Source: Bacillota bacterium | Lineage (GTDB): Bacteria; Bacillota; Sulfobacillia; Symbiobacteriales; Symbiobacteriaceae | Direction of reading: 5' to 3' | Length of the DNA: 40,110 bases | NCBI GenBank assembly: GCA_023623185.1 | Contig: JAMNXV010000029.1 | Location: 1-40,110 of the forward strand | Shown: piece by piece, positions 36,853 to 40,110 of the stretch | Position numbering within the stretch: position 1 is the first letter of the stretch | Layout: the number at the start of each line of letters is the position of its first letter | Translations under genes and position numbers: made by a program | The notes under the pieces: model-generated | What the model was told of the DNA's origin: nothing | The model's database searches: none | What the model saw: only the letters and a program-made list of their open reading frames with translations

Positions 36853-37103
36853 TGCTCGTGCTCACCAGACGACTCGAGGAGTCGATCCTGATCGGCGACG
36901 ACATCGAGATCAAGGTCCTTCAGGTGCGCGGAACCGGCCCCCAGGCCGTGGTGCGCCTGGGCATCGTCGCGCCCAAGTCCGTCACGATCCTCCGCAAGGA
37001 GATCTACGACGAGGTGGTGGCCGCCAACCGGCAGGCCGCCCAGCCGGCTGCGTCGCTGCCGGCCGAACTGCTCCGGGCGCTGCGCGTGCCGGAGTCGGAG
37101 TAG
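36852..37103 (+). CDS. csrA: CsrA, translational regulator
   Basis: Small RNA-binding dimer that represses translation by covering GGA-containing ribosome sites. The 83-residue protein begins MLVLTRRLEESILIGDDIEI and contains RLGIVAPKSVTILRKEIYDEV, the conserved core with the C-terminal RNA-contact helix. An Ala/Pro-rich tail makes it about 10-20 residues longer than typical. The ATG at 36852 gives the canonical MLVLTR start, with GAGGAGG seven bases upstream; an immediately preceding ATG (36849) is also possible. It converges on comFC with four bases between stops. Confidence 0.96.
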   Translation: MLVLTRRLEESILIGDDIEIKVLQVRGTGPQAVVRLGIVAPKSVTILRKEIYDEVVAANRQAAQPAASLPAELLRALRVPESE

Positions 37104-37107
37104 GGCG

Positions 37108-37869
37108 TTACGCCGCGGGAACCGGTTTGTCCGACACGGCCAGCACCGCCAGGTTCACCGCGCGGGCGCCAGTCGCCCAGAGCACCTCCGCCGCGGCTGC
37201 CGCCGTGGCGCCGGTCGTGAGCACGTCGTCCACCAGCAGCGCGTGCCGCCCCGTCCAGGCCGGCTCGCTCCCCCGGCGCACGCCGAAGGCGCCGGCCAGG
37301 TTCCGCCAGCGGGCGTCCCGGTGGCGGCGGGTCTGGTGCCCGGTCGCGCGCAGCCGCACCAGGTCGTCTTCTGCGACCGGCGCGCCCAGCGCCTCGGCCA
37401 GCCCCCGGGCGATGCACGCAGCCTGGTTGTACCCCCGCTCCCGCTGGCGGATGGGATGCAGCGGGATCGGCACGATTACATCGGGCGTCTCCTCCACCAT
37501 CTCCGCCAGGTACCGCCCCAGGGCGACGCCCAGCGCCTGCCGCCCGCTGAACTTCACGTGGTGAATCGCCTCGCGCAGCACACCCCTGTGCAGCCCCAGG
37601 GCCCAGACCCGGCCGTACGACGGGGTGAAGACGCACTCGGCGCACAGCCCCCAGCCACCCCGGATCGGGCGGCTGCAGTTAATGCAGAGCCGCATGTCCA
37701 GGGTGAAGGGCATGGCCGCCCAGCAGCTGTCACAGACGGGAACGGTCTCCGCCACCGAGGCCAGCGGCGGCAAGACCGCAGGAAGCGGGCCATCGCAGGT
37801 GATGCAGGTGGTCCGCTGCGGCCACAGGATGGTCACCAGCCCCTCGACGATCGTGCGCAGCAACGCCAT
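37108..37869 (-). CDS. comFC: ComFC-family phosphoribosyltransferase-like protein
   Basis: Competence-type protein needed for DNA uptake in Bacillus (ComFC/GntX family), cytoplasmic. The 253-residue protein has an N-terminal zinc-ribbon-like region (CITC, CDSC, CINC, CAEC pairs within the first 80 residues), then a PRTase domain with HVKFSGRQALG, VIVPIPLHPIRQRERGYNQA and the PRPP-loop sequence LLVDDVLTTGATA. ATG at 37869 or the overlapping GTG at 37872 is the start. The GGGGG ribosome site lies inside a hairpin (37871-37898). comFA is not seen; upstream is an unknown membrane protein. Confidence 0.93.
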   Translation of the reverse strand: MALLRTIVEGLVTILWPQRTTCITCDGPLPAVLPPLASVAETVPVCDSCWAAMPFTLDMRLCINCSRPIRGGWGLCAECVFTPSYGRVWALGLHRGVLREAIHHVKFSGRQALGVALGRYLAEMVEETPDVIVPIPLHPIRQRERGYNQAACIARGLAEALGAPVAEDDLVRLRATGHQTRRHRDARWRNLAGAFGVRRGSEPAWTGRHALLVDDVLTTGATAAAAAEVLWATGARAVNLAVLAVSDKPVPAA

Positions 37870-37870
37870 C

Positions 37871-37898
37871 ACCCCCGGGCGGAGTTCGCCGCGGGGGT
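37871..37898 (-). promoter_or_regulatory. Hairpin sequestering the comFC ribosome site
   Basis: ACCCCCG (37871-37877) pairs with CGGGGGT (37892-37898), with further inner pairing. Read on the minus strand, the 3' arm contains the GGGGGTG just before the comFC start. It also begins four bases after the stop of the preceding gene, so it may serve as a weak terminator. Confidence 0.45.
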
Positions 37899-37902
37899 AA
37901 TG

Positions 37903-38298
37903 TTATCCTTCTTTTTCCAGGCAGGCGTCCAGATCCACGACCACGACCTTCGACGCCTGCGCGGCGGCCACGGCCCGGGCCACGGCCTCCTGGCGCGTGA
38001 GGCGACCGGATTGCAGGACCAGGGCACATCCGTACCGCTGGGCGAGCCGGGTCAGGATGGCGGCCGACTCGTCCCGGGAGCCGAGATCCACCAGCACCAG
38101 CTCGCCGTCCGCCTCCCGGGCGATCCGGCCCAGCACGTCCTCGATCCGGTCCGCCAGGTCCCGCACCAGCACGACGTAGGCCACAGACTCATCCTCCGTC
38201 CGCATCCGCCCGATCAGCTCCGCCACGTGGGTCACGGCGCTCACCAGGCCGTACGCCGCCAGGGCCAGCAACCCCCAGAAGAACGCTCCCTCCCGCAC
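37903..38298 (-). CDS. Small membrane-anchored protein with a GT-A-like segment, unknown function
   Basis: A 131-residue protein. Residues about 6-26 form one hydrophobic helix (FFWGLLALAAYGLVSAVTHV). The remainder looks like the first half of a family 2 glycosyltransferase fold: VAYVVLVRDLADRIEDVL, GELVLVDLGSRDESAAILTRLA, then ASKVVVVDLDACLEKEG; the catalytic second half is absent. GTG at 38298 follows AGGAGGGG. It lies upstream of comFC on the same strand and is separated from metK by a terminator. It may be a degenerate or regulatory relative; no function is claimed. Confidence 0.65.
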   Translation of the reverse strand: MREGAFFWGLLALAAYGLVSAVTHVAELIGRMRTEDESVAYVVLVRDLADRIEDVLGRIAREADGELVLVDLGSRDESAAILTRLAQRYGCALVLQSGRLTRQEAVARAVAAAQASKVVVVDLDACLEKEG

Positions 38299-38377
38299 CG
38301 CCACCCCCTCCTGCGAGCCAGAATATGACGGCGCAGGAGCACGGGGCACACATGGCCTTCCCCGGAGTCCCGGGCGC

Positions 38378-38418
38378 AAAAAGGGGCCGGAACCGAGGAA
38401 TCGCCTCGGTTCCGGCCC
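38378..38418 (-). terminator. metK terminator
   Basis: GGGCCGGAACCGAGG (38384-38398) and CCTCGGTTCCGGCCC (38404-38418) pair perfectly over 15 bases with a five-base loop, followed on the minus strand by CTTTTTG. It starts 15 bases past the metK stop. Confidence 0.95.
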
Positions 38419-38432
38419 TGAAACATCCCGAA

Positions 38433-39629
38433 TCAGAGGCCCGCCTTCTCCCGCAGCACCGCCGCCCGGTCGGTGCGCTCCCACGGCAGGTCGAGGTCGG
38501 TACGGCCGAAGTGGCCGTAAGCGGCCGTCTGCCGGTAGATGGGACGGCGCAGGTCGAGATCGCGGATGATCGCGGCCGGGCGCAGGTCGAAGGTCTCCCG
38601 CACCAGCTCGGCCAGCCGCTCGTCGGGCAGCTTGCCCGTGCCGAAGGTGGTCACCAGGATCGAGACCGGCTGCGCCACGCCGATGGCGTAGGCCAGCTGC
38701 ACCTCGCACTTGGAGGCCAGCCCAGCCGCCACGATGTTCTTGGCGACCCAGCGCGCCGCGTAGGCGCCGGACCGGTCGACCTTCGTCGGATCCTTGCCCG
38801 AGAAGGCCCCTCCGCCGTGGCGGGCGTAGCCGCCGTACGTGTCCACGATGATCTTCCGGCCCGTCAGCCCCGCGTCGCCCTGCGGGCCGCCCACCACGAA
38901 GCGGCCGGTCGGGTTGATGAAATAGCGCGTGCGGTCATCGATCAGGTTGCGGTCCACCACGTCGAGGATGACGTAGTCGATGACCTCCTTGCGGATCTGC
39001 TCCTGCGTGGTATCCGGGTCATGCTGCGTGGAGATGACGATGGTGTCGATGCGCGCCGGCCGGCCGTCCACGTACTCCACCGTCACCTGCGTCTTGCCGT
39101 CAGGCCGCAGATAGGGCAGCGTTCCGTTCTTGCGCACCTGGGCCAGCCGCCTTGCCAGGCGGTGAGCCAGGCTGATGGGCATCGGCATCAGCTCGGGGGT
39201 CTCGTCGCAGGCGAAGCCGAACATCATGCCCTGGTCGCCGGCGCCGAGCTCGAGCTCCTTCTCGGTCACCTCGCCCCGCACCTCGATCGCCACATCCACG
39301 CCCTGCGCAATGTCCGGAGACTGCGGGTCGATGGCCGTCATCACCCCGCACGTCGAACCGTCAAAACCGTACTTGGCGCGGGTGTAGCCGACGTCGCGCA
39401 CCACGTCGCGCACGAGGTTGGGGATGTCCACGTACGCGGTGGTGGTGATCTCACCGGTGACGATGACCAACCCGGTGGTCAGCATGGTCTCGCACGCGAC
39501 GCGGGCCCTCGGGTCGAGCGCCAGGATCGCGTCGAGCACCGCGTCCGAGATCTGATCCGCCATCTTGTCCGGATGCCCTTCGGTGACGGATTCAGAGGTG
39601 AAGAGGTACCGCCCCTTCTGCTCAAACAT
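38433..39629 (-). CDS. metK: S-adenosylmethionine synthetase
   Basis: Makes S-adenosylmethionine from methionine and ATP in the cytoplasm. The 398-residue protein has [20 protein letters not shown] near residues 9-28 (His and Lys contact ATP), [12 protein letters not shown] (the hexapeptide signature), [20 protein letters not shown] and [16 protein letters not shown]. Length is normal. ATG at 39629 has AGGAGG 11 bases upstream; starts further upstream lie in the riboswitch leader. Its expression is very likely shut down by SAM through the leader at 39682-39837. Confidence 0.98.
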   Translation of the reverse strand: MFEQKGRYLFTSESVTEGHPDKMADQISDAVLDAILALDPRARVACETMLTTGLVIVTGEITTTAYVDIPNLVRDVVRDVGYTRAKYGFDGSTCGVMTAIDPQSPDIAQGVDVAIEVRGEVTEKELELGAGDQGMMFGFACDETPELMPMPISLAHRLARRLAQVRKNGTLPYLRPDGKTQVTVEYVDGRPARIDTIVISTQHDPDTTQEQIRKEVIDYVILDVVDRNLIDDRTRYFINPTGRFVVGGPQGDAGLTGRKIIVDTYGGYARHGGGAFSGKDPTKVDRSGAYAARWVAKNIVAAGLASKCEVQLAYAIGVAQPVSILVTTFGTGKLPDERLAELVRETFDLRPAAIIRDLDLRRPIYRQTAAYGHFGRTDLDLPWERTDRAAVLREKAGL

Positions 39630-39681
39630 CTGATTATCTACCTCCTCTGATGGCTTGAAACCGGCCAGGCGATTACACATC

Positions 39682-39711
39682 AAAACACCCTCTTCACACG
39701 CGAAGAGGGTG
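39682..39711 (-). terminator. SAM-I riboswitch terminator hairpin
   Basis: CACCCTCTTC (39686-39695) and GAAGAGGGTG (39702-39711) form a 10-bp stem with a six-base loop, followed on the minus strand by TTTTG. CCCTCTT in the leading arm can pair with AAGAGGG at the 3' side of riboswitch helix P1 (39733-39727), giving the antiterminator. Confidence 0.93.
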
Positions 39712-39728
39712 GATGACACTGCTCTTCC

Positions 39729-39837
39729 CTCTTATCTTCCGGTAGTGTGCCCGGCTGGACTTGGCACCTTACCTGCTCACGCAGGCTGGTTGCCGAAGCT
39801 TCATTGGGCCAGTTCCCTCCGCTTCTCTTGATAAGAG
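39729..39837 (-). ncRNA. SAM-I (S-box) riboswitch controlling metK
   Basis: On the minus strand the leader shows the S-box signatures in order: CTCTTATC (P1, 39837-39830), AAGAGAAGCGGAGGGAACTG, GATGAAGC-type sequence as AATGAAGC, TTCGGCAACC, AAGGTGCCAAGTCC, and GGAAGATAAGAG closing P1 (to 39729). SAM binding stabilises P1 and frees the terminator at 39682-39711. It is directly upstream of metK, a classic SAM-I target. Confidence 0.96.
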
Positions 39838-39852
39838 TATTCAGTTGCGAAT

Positions 39853-39881
39853 AGGATACCACCGCTCCCAATGGGTGTCAA
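39853..39881 (-). promoter_or_regulatory. metK promoter
   Basis: On the minus strand TTGACA (39881-39876), exactly 17 bases, then TATCCT (39858-39853). Transcription would start just upstream of riboswitch helix P1. Confidence 0.9.
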
Positions 39882-39887
39882 GGACGA

Positions 39888-40110
39888 CTACTGGGCGTGC
39901 GTTTCCCCGGGCGCGTCAGCCAGCGCGAACTTCAGCGTGGCCTCCGCCTTCAGCTCGTCGCCCACAAAGGCCTTCCCCTTCCCGATCCCCAGGCCCCGGC
40001 GCATGGCCACCATCTCCACTTCCAGGCGGAGTTGGTCGCCGGGCAGCACCGGCCGGCGGAACCGGGCCTCGTCGATGCCGGCGAACAGCGGCACCTTCCC
40101 GGCATTTTCG
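39888..40110 (-). CDS. fabZ: FabZ, 3-hydroxyacyl-ACP dehydratase (5' end outside window)
   Basis: The C-terminal 73 residues of a hotdog-fold dehydratase of type II fatty acid synthesis. Visible family segments are [39 protein letters not shown] and AEATLKFAL. The catalytic His-containing and Glu-containing regions lie before the window edge. The frame is open to base 40109. The gene stops six bases before the metK -35 box, on the same strand. Confidence 0.93.
   Translation of the reverse strand, partial: ENAGKVPLFAGIDEARFRRPVLPGDQLRLEVEMVAMRRGLGIGKGKAFVGDELKAEATLKFALADAPGETHAQ

Overview
The window is high-GC bacterial DNA with the gene complement of a spore-forming Firmicute. It has uvrB, pcrB, ftsEX, prfB, secA, a long-form hpf, fliW-csrA, comFC, two Cys-rich spore-type (SPOCS/DUF3794-like) proteins, and a SAM-I riboswitch in front of metK. 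High GC combined with Bacillus/Clostridium-type genes and SAM-I control points to Symbiobacterium or a close relative. That is an inference from content; no database was searched.

Layout. 1-3.3 kb: a NUDIX hydrolase converges on uvrB, and uvrB diverges from pcrB over an 80-bp gap that holds a strong promoter with a LexA-box-like palindrome. 3.3-11.1 kb: two tandem paralogous peptide ABC-importer cassettes, each ordered binding protein, OppB, OppC, with no ATPase genes. The binding protein of one cassette is frameshifted by a 17-bp tandem duplication in its signal-peptide region. 11.3-12.8 kb: two Cys-rich SPOCS-like proteins, each behind a possible mother-cell sigma promoter. 12.8-19.6 kb: a cell-envelope and division block (prfB with its programmed frameshift, a secreted protein, a WecG/TagA glycosyltransferase, ftsE, ftsX, an EnvC-like M23 peptidase, ctpA). 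19.7-29.2 kb: accessory genes. These are a ComER/ProC-like reductase, a five-gene run (binding protein, two permeases, C39-like peptidase, class V aminotransferase), an SLC13 carboxylate transporter, and the fused 3' remnants of a GlcD-type oxidase and a divergent IclR regulator. 29.4-36.1 kb: ftsH, secA, a nucleotidyltransferase-fold protein and hpf. 36.1-38.4 kb: an intergenic cluster of DnaA-box-like 9-mers, fliW-csrA, comFC and a small membrane protein. 38.4-40.1 kb: SAM-I riboswitch-metK and the 3' end of fabZ.

Read from right to left, the backbone comFC / fliW-csrA / hpf / secA / prfB / ftsE / ftsX / ctp / uvrB follows the order I recall from Bacillus subtilis. Peptide transport and carboxylate genes appear to have been inserted into it, most flagellar genes are absent, and fliW-csrA lies on the opposite strand to its neighbours. 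No tRNA, rRNA, CRISPR array or transposase was found. Most genes are on the minus strand, and many long antisense open frames are high-GC shadows that were left out.
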